From Albidovulum aestuarii (GTDB lineage: Bacteria; Pseudomonadota; Alphaproteobacteria; Rhodobacterales; Rhodobacteraceae), in NCBI RefSeq assembly GCF_029961185.1, contig NZ_JASBQQ010000008.1, positions 159,634 through 223,633 on the forward strand: a stretch of 64,000 bases of DNA, read 5' to 3'. The notes under the pieces are model-generated. The model searched no databases. It had not been told where the DNA came from and saw only the letters and a program-made list of their open reading frames with translations. Shown here one piece after another: positions 35,826 to 45,827 of this stretch; position 1 is the first letter of the stretch, and every line of letters starts with the position of its first letter. The position numbers and the translations under genes were made by a program.

Positions 35826-36944
35826 ATGAAGATCAGCATCGAGCGCGCAACGCTTCTCAAAGCGGTCGGTCAGGCGCAATCGGTCGTGGAACGGCGCAAT
35901 ACGATTCCGATCCTGGCAAATGTGCTGATCGAGGCAGAAGGCGGCACGGTCAGCTTCCGCGCCACCGACCTCGATATCGAGGTTGTGGACAAGGCCGATG
36001 CCAAGGTGGACCGCGCGGGCGCGACCACCGTCTCGGCGGTGATGCTGCATGAGATTGTGCGCAAGCTGCCCGACGGCGCGCTCGTCTCGCTGACCGACGA
36101 CAGCGCCGCCGGAAGGCTGACCGTGGAAGCGGGTCGGTCGACCTTCTCGCTTGCGACGCTGCCGAAGGAAGATTTCCCGGTCATGGCGTCCTCGGAATAT
36201 ACGGCGAATTTCTCGGCTCCCGCGCCGGTGCTTCGGCGTCTGTTTGACAAGTCTAAATTCGCGATCTCCACCGAGGAAACTCGGTACTACCTGAACGGCG
36301 TCTATATGCACGTTGCCGACGGTGAGAGTGGCAAGGCTTTGCGCTGCGTCGCGACTGACGGCCACCGGCTGGCCCGGATCGATGCCACTCTGCCCGACGG
36401 GGCCGCGAACATGCCGGGCGTGATCGTGCCGCGCAAGACCGTGGGCGAGCTGCGCAAGCTTCTGGACGATGACGAGGCGCAGATCGCGGTGTCGGTGTCG
36501 GAAACCAAGGTGCGCTTCGCCACGCCTCTGATCACGCTGACCTCGAAGGTCATCGACGGCACCTTCCCCGATTATTCGCGCGTCATCCCCACAGGCAACA
36601 CCAAACGGCTGGAGGTTGATGCGGCTGAGTTTGCCAAGGCCGTGGACCGGGTCGCGACCGTGTCGTCGGAACGCTCGCGCGCGGTGAAGCTGCAGCTTGA
36701 CGAGGACCGGCTGGTTCTGTCGGTCAACGCCCCCGATGCCGGCGCGGCGGAAGAGGAACTGGCCGTAGCCTATGGCGATGAGCGGCTGGAGATCGGCTTT
36801 AACGCGAAGTACCTGCTGGAGATCGCCAGCCAGGTCGATCGAGAAAACGCGGTATTCCTCTTCAACTCCTCGGGCGATCCGACTTTGATGCGCGAAGGCA
36901 ATGATACGTCTGCCGTCTATGTCGTGATGCCGATGCGTGTCTGA
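35826..36944 (+). CDS. dnaN: DNA polymerase III beta subunit (sliding clamp)
   Basis: A 372-residue clamp: MKISIERATLLKAVGQAQSVVERRNTIPILANVLIEA at the N-terminus and a C-terminal NSSGDPTLMREG followed by YVVMPMRV. Three repeated clamp domains of about 120 residues fit the length. It encircles DNA and tethers polymerase III. The start is preceded by AGGGGGCAGAT. recF follows after 60 bp that contain a dispersed repeat. Confidence 0.98.
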   Translation: MKISIERATLLKAVGQAQSVVERRNTIPILANVLIEAEGGTVSFRATDLDIEVVDKADAKVDRAGATTVSAVMLHEIVRKLPDGALVSLTDDSAAGRLTVEAGRSTFSLATLPKEDFPVMASSEYTANFSAPAPVLRRLFDKSKFAISTEETRYYLNGVYMHVADGESGKALRCVATDGHRLARIDATLPDGAANMPGVIVPRKTVGELRKLLDDDEAQIAVSVSETKVRFATPLITLTSKVIDGTFPDYSRVIPTGNTKRLEVDAAEFAKAVDRVATVSSERSRAVKLQLDEDRLVLSVNAPDAGAAEEELAVAYGDERLEIGFNAKYLLEIASQVDRENAVFLFNSSGDPTLMREGNDTSAVYVVMPMRV

Positions 36945-36947
36945 TCC

Positions 36948-36995
36948 GGCTTCGCCGGGACCTCAGACGGGAGCATTTTTGGCAAGATGAAGGGC
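36948..36995. repeat. Dispersed intergenic repeat, copy 2 (inverted)
   Basis: After the small palindrome CCGGCTTCGCCGG the sequence reads GGGAGCATTTTTGGCAAGATGAAG. Its reverse complement, CTTCATCTTGCCAAAAATGCTCCC, parallels the segment at 21510-21538 (CTTCACTTTCTGTCCGAAAATACTCCG). It fills the dnaN-recF gap. Confidence 0.5.
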
Positions 36996-37004
36996 TGAAG
37001 GATC

Positions 37005-38120
37005 TTGCCGGGACTTCATGTCACATCGCTCCTCCTGTCGCATTTCCGGTCGCACCGTCGAACGGAAATGACGTTCGACGGTCGCCCGGTGGCGATCTTC
37101 GGGCCGAACGGGGCGGGTAAGACCAATATTCTCGAGGCGGTTTCGTTTCTGTCGCCGGGCCGTGGATTGCGCCGGGCCGCGCCGGACGAGGTTGCGCGGC
37201 GGCCGGAATCATTGGGCTGGAAACTGAAGGCCGGGCTTGAGAGCCTGTATCAGCACCACGAGATCGAAACCTTTGCCGAACCGGGAGAAAGTCGGACGGT
37301 CATCATCGACGGTAAATCTGCCGCACAGGCGGCTTTGGGGCGTATTGCCCGGATGCTCTGGCTGGTGCCCGCAATGGACCGACTCTGGATCGAAGGCGCC
37401 GAGGGGCGGCGACGTTTTTTGGACCGAATGACCTTGTCCTTCGTGCCAAGCCATGCCGAGGCTGTGTTGACCTATGAAAAAGCGATGCGCGAACGCAACC
37501 GTCTGTTGCGTGATGAGGTGCGCGACGCGGGCTGGTACGGCGCGCTGGAATCTCAGATGGCTGAGGCAGGGGCTGTGATACAATCAAACCGTGCTGCCGC
37601 CATCGCCCGGGTTGCCGCTGCACAAGATGGTGCAGAAACCGCTTTTCCTGCAGCGGACCTTACGATCCTTGGGCCGGATGGAGAGGATTTTCCGTTTGAC
37701 GCAGCGGTGCTGGCTGACGCTTTCGCCGCCGGTCGATCCCGAGACATGGCGGCCGGACGCACGCTGACCGGCCCCCATCGCGCAGACCTGGGCGCCGTCT
37801 ATGCCGCCAAGGGCATGCCCGCCGCACAGGCCTCGACCGGCGAACAGAAAGCGCTTCTGATCTCGCTTATCCTTGCCAATGGCCGCGCGCTGGCTGAAGA
37901 TTTCGGCGCGCCGCCGATCCTTCTTCTGGACGAGGTGGCGGCCCATCTCGACGCTGGTCGCCGCGCGGCGCTTTATGACGAGATCTGCGCGATGGGTGCG
38001 CAGGCTTTTATGACCGGAACCGGGATTGAGCTTTTCGAGGGCCTCGGTGCGCGAGCGCAAGGCTTTGAGGTGTCTGACAGCGGCGGCCTTTCAATCACCG
38101 AGGAAAGGAACATCGCATGA
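37005..38120 (+). CDS. recF: DNA replication and repair protein RecF
   Basis: A 371-residue SMC-like ATPase. Walker A is FGPNGAGKTN (near 30-39), preceded by LLSHFRSHRR. The signature region is LTGPHRADL, STGEQKALLISLIL and Walker B ILLLDEVAAHLD (near 304-316). It loads RecA onto gapped DNA with RecOR. The start is TTG at 37005, a weak start that may keep the protein scarce. It overlaps the next VOC gene by 4 bp (ATGA), so they are co-transcribed. Confidence 0.95.
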   Translation: MPGLHVTSLLLSHFRSHRRTEMTFDGRPVAIFGPNGAGKTNILEAVSFLSPGRGLRRAAPDEVARRPESLGWKLKAGLESLYQHHEIETFAEPGESRTVIIDGKSAAQAALGRIARMLWLVPAMDRLWIEGAEGRRRFLDRMTLSFVPSHAEAVLTYEKAMRERNRLLRDEVRDAGWYGALESQMAEAGAVIQSNRAAAIARVAAAQDGAETAFPAADLTILGPDGEDFPFDAAVLADAFAAGRSRDMAAGRTLTGPHRADLGAVYAAKGMPAAQASTGEQKALLISLILANGRALAEDFGAPPILLLDEVAAHLDAGRRAALYDEICAMGAQAFMTGTGIELFEGLGARAQGFEVSDSGGLSITEERNIA

Positions 38121-38563
38121 CCCCGCAACGTGTCACCCTGATCACCCTTGGCGTCGATGACCTGGCCCGGTCGCGCGCATTTTATGAATCGCTTGGCTGG
38201 GTTCCGACCGCAGCATTGGACGAAGTAGTGTTTTTCCAGATTCACGGTGCGGTTCTGGGCCTCTTTGGCCGCGAGGCACTTGCAAAGGATCAGGGCAGAC
38301 CCGGAGTAAGGCTTGGGACCGGAGCGATGACGCTGGCCCAGAACTTCACGACCGAGGCCGAGGTGGATGCTGCTTGGGAGCAGGCGGGCGCGGCGGGCGC
38401 CGCGCCACTGAAGAAGCCAGAGAAAGTCTTCTGGGGCGGCTACTCTGGATATTACGCCGACCCTGATGGCCATGTCTGGGAAGTGGCGATGAACCCGTTC
38501 TGGCCCCTTGAGTCCGACGGGTCTCTGGACATTTCGAAAGTGGCAGACGCAGCGCAGGAGTAA
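38117..38563 (+). CDS. VOC-family protein (glyoxalase-like)
   Basis: A 148-residue single-domain VOC protein: VTLITLGVDDLARSRAFYESLGW at the N-terminus and YYADPDGHVWEVAMNPFW at the C-terminus, which carries the Glu ligand. The first-strand histidine is replaced by Thr (LITLGV), so metal binding may be altered. It overlaps the recF stop by 4 bp. The function is unknown; bleomycin-resistance-like or glyoxalase-like roles are guesses. Confidence 0.85.
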   Translation: MTPQRVTLITLGVDDLARSRAFYESLGWVPTAALDEVVFFQIHGAVLGLFGREALAKDQGRPGVRLGTGAMTLAQNFTTEAEVDAAWEQAGAAGAAPLKKPEKVFWGGYSGYYADPDGHVWEVAMNPFWPLESDGSLDISKVADAAQE

Positions 38564-38610
38564 TCCGGCAATACGGTGTCAAAACGAACGAACCTCGTTT
38601 CCCGACCGCG

Positions 38611-39375
38611 TTACTTCGGCCCGACCAGTGCGAACATCGCGCCCTGCGGATCGCGGGCACCCATGATGAAGGCACCGCCCGGCACCTCCACCGGCCCGTG
38701 AAGAACCTGCCCACCTGCTTCCGCCGTGCGGGCGATGGCCGCCTGAACCCCGTCGGTACCGAAATAGGGCAGCCAGAATGGCGTGCCCGGCCCCGGCATG
38801 TCGGGCATCAGCTTCATCATTCCGCCGATATCGGCCTTACCATGACGGAAAAGCTGATAGGTCATGCCCGGTCCCATCAGATGCGTATCGCCCGACTTCC
38901 AGCCAAAGAGCTTGCCATAGAAGGCCAGCGCAGCCTCGGGGTCGGAGGTCATCAATTCGTGCCAGCAGCCATGGCCCGTCGCCTTCTGATCGAAGGCGCG
39001 GCCGTCGTCCTCAAGCATCTGGAGGATACCGAACGCGGCCCCCTGCGGGTCCATGGCGGCTGCGAAGCGGCCGGTGCCGGGGATGTCGGCCGGGCCGTAG
39101 ACGATTGAACCGCCCGCTTTGACGATATCCTTTGCCGCTTTGTCGCAATTGGTCACAGTGACATAGAACATCCATGCTGGCGGCGTGCCCGGCTGCGAGG
39201 CCATGATCCCGGCGACCATGTCGACGCCCGCCCGTGCAAGGCGGTAGTCCATACCTTCCATACCGGAATCGGCAAGGCTCCAGCCCATGACATGGGCATA
39301 GAAATGCCCTGCCGCGTTGGGGTCGGCGGTGGACAGCTCATACCAGCAGGGTTTGCCGCGTTTCGGCTTGGCCAT
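38611..39375 (-). CDS. Two-domain VOC-family protein
   Basis: A 254-residue protein with two VOC modules. The first starts GKPCWYELSTADPNAAGHFYAHVMGW and the second GHGCWHELMTSDPEAALAFYGKLFGW. Each ends in a DPQGAxFxI/L strand (AAMDPQGAAFGIL, GARDPQGAMFALV). The internal duplication is plain. This type resembles the 27-kDa antigen CFP30B/hydroxylase-like VOC proteins. The start at 39375 is preceded by GGGAGGAAGAG. The substrate is unknown. Confidence 0.86.
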   Translation of the reverse strand: MAKPKRGKPCWYELSTADPNAAGHFYAHVMGWSLADSGMEGMDYRLARAGVDMVAGIMASQPGTPPAWMFYVTVTNCDKAAKDIVKAGGSIVYGPADIPGTGRFAAAMDPQGAAFGILQMLEDDGRAFDQKATGHGCWHELMTSDPEAALAFYGKLFGWKSGDTHLMGPGMTYQLFRHGKADIGGMMKLMPDMPGPGTPFWLPYFGTDGVQAAIARTAEAGGQVLHGPVEVPGGAFIMGARDPQGAMFALVGPK

Positions 39376-39459
39376 CTCTTCCTCCCGTGTTCGCTCGCCC
39401 TCTGCCGGGGCGCACAATCAGCCTGCGCCCCGGGACGTGCAATTGCAAGGGACGGAGGA

Positions 39460-39891
39460 TCAGACGGCGCGGTCGAACTTCGTCGAAAGATGGATGAGAC
39501 TTTCGGAACCCTTCACGCCGGTCATCTCGCCGATCTGGTCAAGTACGCCGTCAAGCACGGTGGTCGACGGGGCCGCGACTTGAAGCAGGAAATCGACGCG
39601 ACCCGAGGTCGTGTGGACCCGCTCCACCTCCGGTATCGCTTTAAGGCGGCTCAGCACATTGGCCTGCGCGCGGGGTTCGATCGTCAGCAGGACGGTCGCC
39701 CGGATTCGGGCCTGCCGCGCGGCTTCGCCCAGCTTGACGGTATAGCCCGCGATGACGCCCGTCGTCTCCAGCCGCTCCAGCCGCGCCTGAATGGTGGAAC
39801 GGGCAACTTTCAGCCGCCGCGCGAGTGTCGCGACGGAGACCCGGGCATCGGAGCCGAGAAACCCGAGGATTGAGCGGTCGAGATCGTCCAT
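39460..39891 (-). CDS. Lrp/AsnC-family transcriptional regulator
   Basis: A 143-residue regulator. The N-terminal winged helix reads LDRSILGFLGSDARVSVATLARRLKVARSTIQARLERLE. The C-terminal RAM ligand-binding domain spans about 65-140 (RATVLLTIEP, VERVHTTSGRVDFLLQVAA). It is divergent from the ornithine-decarboxylase-type gene, with two perfect inverted repeats between them, so it probably controls itself and that gene in response to an amino acid. Confidence 0.9.
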   Translation of the reverse strand: MDDLDRSILGFLGSDARVSVATLARRLKVARSTIQARLERLETTGVIAGYTVKLGEAARQARIRATVLLTIEPRAQANVLSRLKAIPEVERVHTTSGRVDFLLQVAAPSTTVLDGVLDQIGEMTGVKGSESLIHLSTKFDRAV

Positions 39892-39912
39892 TTGGCAACA
39901 CCGGCAGTTTGA

Positions 39913-39975
39913 TTGTCGTTTTCGTCATTTTAACGACAACGTCAAGCATTTCTACTCTTTTGATCGGTAGAAATG
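39913..39975. promoter_or_regulatory. Two perfect inverted repeats, candidate Lrp-type operators
   Basis: TTGTCGTT (39913-39920) and AACGACAA (39932-39939) form one inverted repeat with an 11-bp spacer. CATTTCTAC (39947-39955) and GTAGAAATG (39967-39975) form a second, also with an 11-bp spacer. Their centres are 35 bp apart. They lie in the divergent promoter region between the Lrp gene and the decarboxylase. Confidence 0.7.
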
Positions 39976-40115
39976 TGCTCCATATCCCCCGAACTTCGTT
40001 CAGGCAAAGGGCGGCTCATACGCACCTTACCTGGTTTGGTCAAATGCGTAAGCGCTTTCCAACCGGTATGCCCGGGCAAAAGGTGGCTGCGCCTTGTTGG
40101 CAAGGGTAACCGCCG

Positions 40116-41261
40116 ATGGGGCTCTCTAAGATGATCTGGGCGAATCCGTCCGAATTCCTTCGTATCGAACAACCGCTCAACCCGGTGATGTTTTTCGCCC
40201 CGTCGGTGCTGCAGGCCAGTGCGCGTCGGTTTATTGACGGCTTTCCGGGGCTTGTGACCTATGCGGTCAAGTCGAACCCCGAGGAGATGGTAATCCAGAA
40301 CCTCGTTGCCGCAGGCATTCAGGGATTTGATGTGGCCTCGCCCGCCGAGATCGAGATGGTGCGCCGCCTCGCGCCCACGGCCGCTTTGCACTACCACAAC
40401 CCGGTGCGCGGCCGGCACGAGATCGCCTATGCGGTTGAGATGGGCGTGAAGTCCTATTCGGTGGACAGCCGGACCGAGCTTCAGAAGCTGATTGAGATCG
40501 TGCCTGCCGAAGGCGCTGAAATCTCCGTGCGTTTCAAGCTGCCCGTTGCGGGTGCCGCCTACAATTTCGGCGCCAAGTTCGGCGCCACCGTGGAACTGGC
40601 GACGGAACTGCTGGCCACCGTTGCCGAAGCGGGCTTCATCCCGTCGCTGACCTTCCATCCGGGCACCCAGTGCACCGATCCGATGGCATGGGACGCCTAT
40701 CTGCGCGCCGCGGCCGAAATCTGCACCAATGCCGGGGTGAAAGCGCGCCGTCTGAACGTCGGTGGTGGCTTCCCGTCGCATCGCCTGTCGACCGAGATCC
40801 CGCAGCTTGACGCGATCTTTGAACTGATCGGCCGTGTGGCGCAGGATGCGTTCGACGGCGAACCGCCCGCACTCGTCTGCGAACCGGGACGCGCTCTGGT
40901 TGCCGAAAGCTTCACGCTGGCCGCCCGCATCAAGGGTCTGCGCGATGGCGAGCATGTGTTCCTGAACGACGGCACCTACGGCAACCTCGATGAGCTGCCG
41001 ATCACCGGCATCATCGACCGCATCGCCGTCGTGTCGCCGGAAGGCGTGCAGCGCGACGGGGAAGCCCAGCCGCGTGTGATCTTTGGACCGACCTGCGACA
41101 GCGTCGACCGTCTGCCGGGCGAAGTCGACCTGCCGGGCGATCTGGAGGAGGGCGATTTCCTCATCTTCTCCGGCATGGGTGCCTATTCGACCGCGACCAA
41201 TACCCGCTTCAACGGCTTCGGCGACATGAAGATCGCCACGGTGATGCGCCTCGGCCTCTGA
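40116..41261 (+). CDS. Ornithine/lysine decarboxylase, alanine-racemase fold
   Basis: A 381-residue fold-type III PLP decarboxylase like eukaryotic ODC. The PLP lysine is K52 in VTYAVKSNPEE. Other family parts are LRLNVGGGFP-like RRLNVGGGFPSH, CEPGRALVAES and the catalytic Cys in FGPTCDSVD (near 331). It makes putrescine from ornithine (cadaverine if lysine). This would feed the carboxynorspermidine/carboxyspermidine enzymes at 21.6-24 kb. Its leader is long, about 140 bp past the inverted repeats. Confidence 0.9.
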   Translation: MGLSKMIWANPSEFLRIEQPLNPVMFFAPSVLQASARRFIDGFPGLVTYAVKSNPEEMVIQNLVAAGIQGFDVASPAEIEMVRRLAPTAALHYHNPVRGRHEIAYAVEMGVKSYSVDSRTELQKLIEIVPAEGAEISVRFKLPVAGAAYNFGAKFGATVELATELLATVAEAGFIPSLTFHPGTQCTDPMAWDAYLRAAAEICTNAGVKARRLNVGGGFPSHRLSTEIPQLDAIFELIGRVAQDAFDGEPPALVCEPGRALVAESFTLAARIKGLRDGEHVFLNDGTYGNLDELPITGIIDRIAVVSPEGVQRDGEAQPRVIFGPTCDSVDRLPGEVDLPGDLEEGDFLIFSGMGAYSTATNTRFNGFGDMKIATVMRLGL

Positions 41262-41311
41262 GGCAGAGAGCAGTAAGCCGGGCTGATCTGAAGGCCCGCA
41301 GGCAAACAGCG

Positions 41312-41346
41312 AAGCCGCCATTGACGCGTTCGGCGTATGGCGGCTT
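41312..41346 (+). terminator. Hairpin terminator after the decarboxylase
   Basis: Perfect 10-bp arms AAGCCGCCAT (41312-41321) and ATGGCGGCTT (41337-41346) enclose a loop that itself can pair (ACGC/GCGT). The tail AGGCGTTTC is weakly T-rich. It lies 50 bp after the stop at 41261 and faces the end of the efflux operon, so it may serve both directions. Confidence 0.65.
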
Positions 41347-41390
41347 AGGCGTTTCTGGTTGCATGTACAGGACGAACAGGCGGCGGCCTG

Positions 41391-42605
41391 TCATCGGGAC
41401 CCGGTTCGCTCGGTGACATATCCTGCGTCCTGAATTTCGTCCGACGGATGCAGAATAACCCGGTCCCCGCCTTCAAGACCGTCCACGACCTCGGCCGTCT
41501 CACTGTTGCGGTGACCGATTTTGACCTGCGCCAGAACCGCCCTGTCATTGTCGACACGGAATACCGCCCAGTTCCCTTTACGCCGGAATAAAGCCGATAG
41601 CGGTACTTGCAGCGCGTCGTCTTCTTCCCAGGTCACGATCCGCAGATAGACGGCGTAGCGATCCCCAAGACTCGCCCGCGCCTCGGGTGGAGACACAAAA
41701 TCGAACGTCGCATCGACGCGCTGTTCTTCGATGCCGAGGGCCGAGACCTTTGTCTTTGCGGTCGGTGCAAGCGACCGCAGGCTTGCCTCAAGCGGAACCG
41801 GTCCACCCCAGCGATCGACAATTGCGCGGGCACCCGGTTCGAGACCAATGGCATCCGCTGAAAGCAAATCAGCAACGATTTCCAGATCGTCCATCCTGCC
41901 GATCGAGACGAGGCGGGTACCTGCGGTAACCGGCCCCGCGCTGACGATATCGACGGACAGAACCGTGCCGGTGATCGGCGCGCGAAGGGTGACGCAGCAG
42001 GTTTCGCCCCGGCCGATGGCCGATCCGGGTTCAATCAGCGCTGCGCGGGCGCGCTGAAGCGCACTCATCGACATCTCTACGCCCGATTGCGCGGCCTCCT
42101 GTGCGGCAAGGCGGATCGACAGGATCTGTGTCGCATCCTCAAGCTGGGTCAGGGACGAAACACCGCGTTCAGCGAGCGCCTTGGCCCGGGCATGTGTGCT
42201 CGTGGCATGGGCAAGCTCTTCATCGGCTTGCCGCAACTGCGCCTCGGCCAGCCTCAGCGCCGCCTCGGCCTCACGCACCGCGGCCTCGGCCTGCTCGCGC
42301 GCACGGGTATCGAGGAACGCGGGTGCGGCGGGTTCGACCACGGCAACTACCGTTTCCCCCTTGATCACGGGGTCACCGACCTCCACCGGCGCACGTTGCA
42401 CCGTGCCCGAAATCGGCGCCGAGACTTCGAAGATATCCCGAATGCGGGTTTCTCCTTCGGCATTTACGGTGACCGTCATCGGCGCGCGCCGGACCTCCGC
42501 CAGATCGATCGGCACCGGCTCGGTACGGAAGGTGAGCCAGCCGAGGCCGACAAGGACACCAGCCCCCACGATACCTATGATGTAGTGGCGTGGTTGCAGA
42601 CCCAT
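41391..42605 (-). CDS. HlyD-type periplasmic adaptor of an efflux ABC system
   Basis: A 404-residue membrane-fusion protein. An N-terminal anchor (IIGIVGAGVLVGLGWLTF) is followed by a barrel/lipoyl part (APISGTVQRAPVEVGDPVIKGETVVAV). A long alpha-helical hairpin of about 85 residues (from TRAREQAEAAVREAEAALRLAEAQ) is followed by the returning lipoyl segment LRAPITGTVLSVDI. It should link the ATPase/permease pair encoded upstream to an outer membrane channel. It begins 4 bp after the permease stop. No TolC-like gene is nearby. Confidence 0.88.
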   Translation of the reverse strand: MGLQPRHYIIGIVGAGVLVGLGWLTFRTEPVPIDLAEVRRAPMTVTVNAEGETRIRDIFEVSAPISGTVQRAPVEVGDPVIKGETVVAVVEPAAPAFLDTRAREQAEAAVREAEAALRLAEAQLRQADEELAHATSTHARAKALAERGVSSLTQLEDATQILSIRLAAQEAAQSGVEMSMSALQRARAALIEPGSAIGRGETCCVTLRAPITGTVLSVDIVSAGPVTAGTRLVSIGRMDDLEIVADLLSADAIGLEPGARAIVDRWGGPVPLEASLRSLAPTAKTKVSALGIEEQRVDATFDFVSPPEARASLGDRYAVYLRIVTWEEDDALQVPLSALFRRKGNWAVFRVDNDRAVLAQVKIGHRNSETAEVVDGLEGGDRVILHPSDEIQDAGYVTERTGSR

Positions 42606-42609
42606 GGGT

Positions 42610-44979
42610 TCACTCCCTTGTTTTCATGACGGCAACGAGGTCGAGCCGGTCGATGCGCCGCCGCACGATCAGCGCCGAGGCCAAAGCGGTCAAAAGGACG
42701 ATAAGGCTTGCGCGGGCGAAGGTGGCTGGACTGATCACAAGGGGGATCTCATACAGGTCACTGTTGACCCCTTGCGTAAATGCCCAGGCAATACCGAATC
42801 CGGCAAGCCAGCCGAAAGGCTGGGCCAGAACCGCAAGCAGCATCGTCTCGCCCACCAGAATAAACGACACCTCGCCGCGCGAAAACCCGAGGATCCGAAG
42901 GCTCGCCAGTTCACGGGCGCGCTCCGACAGCTGGATGCGGGCGCTGTTGTAGGTAACGCCCACGGTGATCAGCACGGCTATGACGATATAGACCGTCGCG
43001 GTGATGTTGATGTTCTGCTGGATCGTGTCTTCGAACGACCGGCGCATATCTGTCAGCATCGCGGTTCCGGCGAGGACTGGCATCTGGCTGAGCGCTTTGT
43101 GGAAGGCCAGCTTTTCATCCTCGTTCAGCGTCAGATTGGCAACGGATATCTGTGGCGCCTGTCTGCGAAGCGCGTTCAGCATCTCAAAATCGGCATAGGC
43201 AGAGAGGCCGATATATTGCGAAATCGTACCCGTGATCGGCAGCGTCACCATCTCGCGCCGACCAGAGAGAAACTCAACCTCCACATCATCACCGACCGTC
43301 AGGGCCAGCTGTTCCGCAAGCCGTTCGGACAGGACCAGCCCACCTGGCGGAGCAGCCATGACACGTCCCGATCCGCCGATGACGCGCGATAGGTCAGCAT
43401 CGGGACGGCGGGCTTCCAGTGCGGTGTGTTTTTCCAGATGGCCGTTGCGCAGCAGCACGGATTCGCTGAGTTGCCCTTCAATCTGCAGCGCACCGGGCAG
43501 TGCTTTGAGATTGTCGAGCGCAGCTTCCGGTAAGTTCTCTGCAAAGATCAGCACCGCATCCTGCCGGTTGGCGAGGTTGAATGTGGTGTCCAGCATCTTG
43601 TTGAGCGCATCGTCAAAGAAACTGGCCGCCCCGAGAACAGCAACCGCCATTGAAAGGCCCAGCGCATTCGACGCCGCACGTATCGGCCATCGGGTAATGG
43701 AACGGATGATCATCATCATCGGCTGCGAAAGCTTCAGCCGCGCCAGCGTCCGGTCGATGATTCCACGCCGGAAGCGGGGCGGTGCAGGGGGCTGCATCGC
43801 CACGGCGGGCGGCAAGCGCGCCGCCCTGAGCGCCACGCGCAACGCTCCAAATGCCGCCGAAGCCAGCCCAATCAGGCCCGAAACAGCGTAAACCGCCCAT
43901 GAACCGCGAAAGATCAGATAGGGAAAGTTGAAGAACTTGGCATAAAGCGTCGCCAATCCATGGGCCAGCCATGCGCCAAAGGCCCAGCCGACAAGAATGC
44001 CGACCACTGCCGTCAACACTGCGAGCATCTGGTAATGCATCGCGATTGCGGTGTTGGAGTATCCAAGCGCCTTGAGAAGCCCGATTTCCGACCGCTCAAG
44101 CGCCACGATCCGGCCCAGCACCATGTTCACCAGGAACGCCGCGACGCCGAAGAAGATCGGCGGCAGGACAATCGTCATGGTCCAGAGCTGATCTAGTTCC
44201 GATGAGACGAAACTGTCCGATATCTGGCGGTCGCGCCCATAGGCCCCGGTCGTCCCGTAGCGTTCAAGAATGGCGTCCAGCCGATCGATGACCTCGTCCT
44301 CGCGCGCACCGGCATAAAGACCGATGGTCAGGCTGTTGAACGCCCCCGTCATGTCAAAGGCTGCCTGAACCGCGCGTTCGGGCATCCAGATGACCGCGAA
44401 CCCCTCCTTGTCAGGCATAAGGGCACCGGGGCCAAGCGCATAGATGAACTCGGGTGACAGCAGGGTGCCGGTGATCGTCAGTTCCCGCCGTGTGCCGTTG
44501 ATGTTGGCGAAGAAACTGTCCCCCGCTTGGTAGCCATTGGCGATGGCAAAGGGTTCGTTAACCGCGACTTCTGCATCGGAATCGGGATCTGGCATACGGC
44601 CCGAGCGCAGGATCGGTAAGTTCAGAAACATCTCGCCTGACATGGGCAGCGAAATGATCTGACCAACCGCCGTTTCTTCCCGTCCCGGCAGATCGAGCGT
44701 GACCAGCCCCTCGGTTCGCGCCTCAACGCTGCGGATGCCGGGAATGGCGGCAATTTCGGGCAGAAGCGATATCGGCGCACGTCGGGCGGGCGCCCAGATA
44801 TCGGCAAAGCGGTTACGTTCATAATACGCATCGCGGCTGTCGCCCATCGCCTGATACATGCCGAAAGACATCAGAAGGGCTGCCACACCGCAGGCCAATA
44901 CAAGCGCAATCGCCAGCGCCTGCGCCCAGAGGCGGACGAAGTCGCGCAGGAGTTTCCGGTCGAGCGCGTGCATCACCAT
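42610..44979 (-). CDS. FtsX-family ABC transporter permease (MacB-like)
   Basis: A 789-residue permease with an N-terminal helix ([21 protein letters not shown]), two large periplasmic regions and two FtsX-type helix bundles (residues 270-390 and 655-780). The duplicated FtsX domain is typical of standalone permeases working with a LolD-type ATPase. Such systems move lipids, peptides or drugs, or transmit force to periplasmic partners. Its start overlaps the ATPase gene stop by 7 bp. The substrate is not deducible. Confidence 0.87.
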   Translation of the reverse strand: MVMHALDRKLLRDFVRLWAQALAIALVLACGVAALLMSFGMYQAMGDSRDAYYERNRFADIWAPARRAPISLLPEIAAIPGIRSVEARTEGLVTLDLPGREETAVGQIISLPMSGEMFLNLPILRSGRMPDPDSDAEVAVNEPFAIANGYQAGDSFFANINGTRRELTITGTLLSPEFIYALGPGALMPDKEGFAVIWMPERAVQAAFDMTGAFNSLTIGLYAGAREDEVIDRLDAILERYGTTGAYGRDRQISDSFVSSELDQLWTMTIVLPPIFFGVAAFLVNMVLGRIVALERSEIGLLKALGYSNTAIAMHYQMLAVLTAVVGILVGWAFGAWLAHGLATLYAKFFNFPYLIFRGSWAVYAVSGLIGLASAAFGALRVALRAARLPPAVAMQPPAPPRFRRGIIDRTLARLKLSQPMMMIIRSITRWPIRAASNALGLSMAVAVLGAASFFDDALNKMLDTTFNLANRQDAVLIFAENLPEAALDNLKALPGALQIEGQLSESVLLRNGHLEKHTALEARRPDADLSRVIGGSGRVMAAPPGGLVLSERLAEQLALTVGDDVEVEFLSGRREMVTLPITGTISQYIGLSAYADFEMLNALRRQAPQISVANLTLNEDEKLAFHKALSQMPVLAGTAMLTDMRRSFEDTIQQNINITATVYIVIAVLITVGVTYNSARIQLSERARELASLRILGFSRGEVSFILVGETMLLAVLAQPFGWLAGFGIAWAFTQGVNSDLYEIPLVISPATFARASLIVLLTALASALIVRRRIDRLDLVAVMKTRE

Positions 44980-45680
44980 TCGATCTCCGACGGGGCGATC
45001 CGGGTATCGTTGACCTCGACCGAACCAATGCGACCGTCCTGAAACCGCAACACGCGATGCGCCATTTTCCGGATCATCGCATTATGCGTAATAACGATGG
45101 TGGCCGTGCCAAGCTGTTCATTGACGGTTTTCAGCGCTTCCAGAACCTGAACCCCGGTCTTGCTGTCGAGGGCACCGGTCGGCTCATCGCAAAGCAGCAC
45201 CTCGGGCCTCTTGGCAATAGCGCGGGCGATGGCCACGCGCTGCTGCTCGCCCCCCGACAATTCGGCCGGAAAATGGTCAAGCCGGGGCTCGAGACCCACC
45301 AGCGACAACGCCTCGGCAGGTGTCATCGGATCGCGTGAAACATCCGTCACCAGCTGCACATTTTCGCGCGCGGTCAGCGAGGCGACGAGATTGTAGAACT
45401 GAAAGACGAACCCGACATGATCGCGCCGATACGCGGTCAACTGGCGGTCGCCCATTCCGGTAAGCTCGGTATCGCGGAACCAGACCTGACCGTCCGTGAC
45501 CTGATCGAGCCCACCGAGAATGTTCAAGAGGGTGGACTTCCCTGAACCGGACGGTCCAAGGAGCACCGCAATTTCGTGCGGAAAAAGCTCAAGGTCGACG
45601 CCATCCAGCGCCCGGACCTTCACCTTGCCGGTATCGTAGACTTTCGTCACACCGGACAGCTTGAAAACAGGTTGCTCCAT
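44973..45680 (-). CDS. LolD/MacB-type ABC transporter ATPase
   Basis: A 235-residue nucleotide-binding subunit. Walker A is [14 protein letters not shown], the signature [14 protein letters not shown], and Walker [17 protein letters not shown], followed by IVITHNAMI. The [12 protein letters not shown] and [18 protein letters not shown] segments match the MacB/LolD group. The ATG at 45680 is preferred over 45719 as homologs start shortly before [10 protein letters not shown]. First gene of the three-gene efflux operon. Confidence 0.92.
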   Translation of the reverse strand: MEQPVFKLSGVTKVYDTGKVKVRALDGVDLELFPHEIAVLLGPSGSGKSTLLNILGGLDQVTDGQVWFRDTELTGMGDRQLTAYRRDHVGFVFQFYNLVASLTARENVQLVTDVSRDPMTPAEALSLVGLEPRLDHFPAELSGGEQQRVAIARAIAKRPEVLLCDEPTGALDSKTGVQVLEALKTVNEQLGTATIVITHNAMIRKMAHRVLRFQDGRIGSVEVNDTRIAPSEIEW

Positions 45681-45827
45681 CTGCGCGCCTTTCGCCCGCA
45701 TTGGAAGGCACTTCGTCATGGCCTGCCTTGATGTCGCTCAATACCCGGTGGGGCGACATTGGTCGTGTTCAGGATCATATTCCGCCGTCTTGGCGTTTGC
45801 GAGAGCTTACCCGGCGCCGATCCGAAC

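Noticed and set aside
39942..41321. A 459-codon open frame on the minus strand
   Set aside because: It is antisense to the decarboxylase gene and would span its promoter and terminator.
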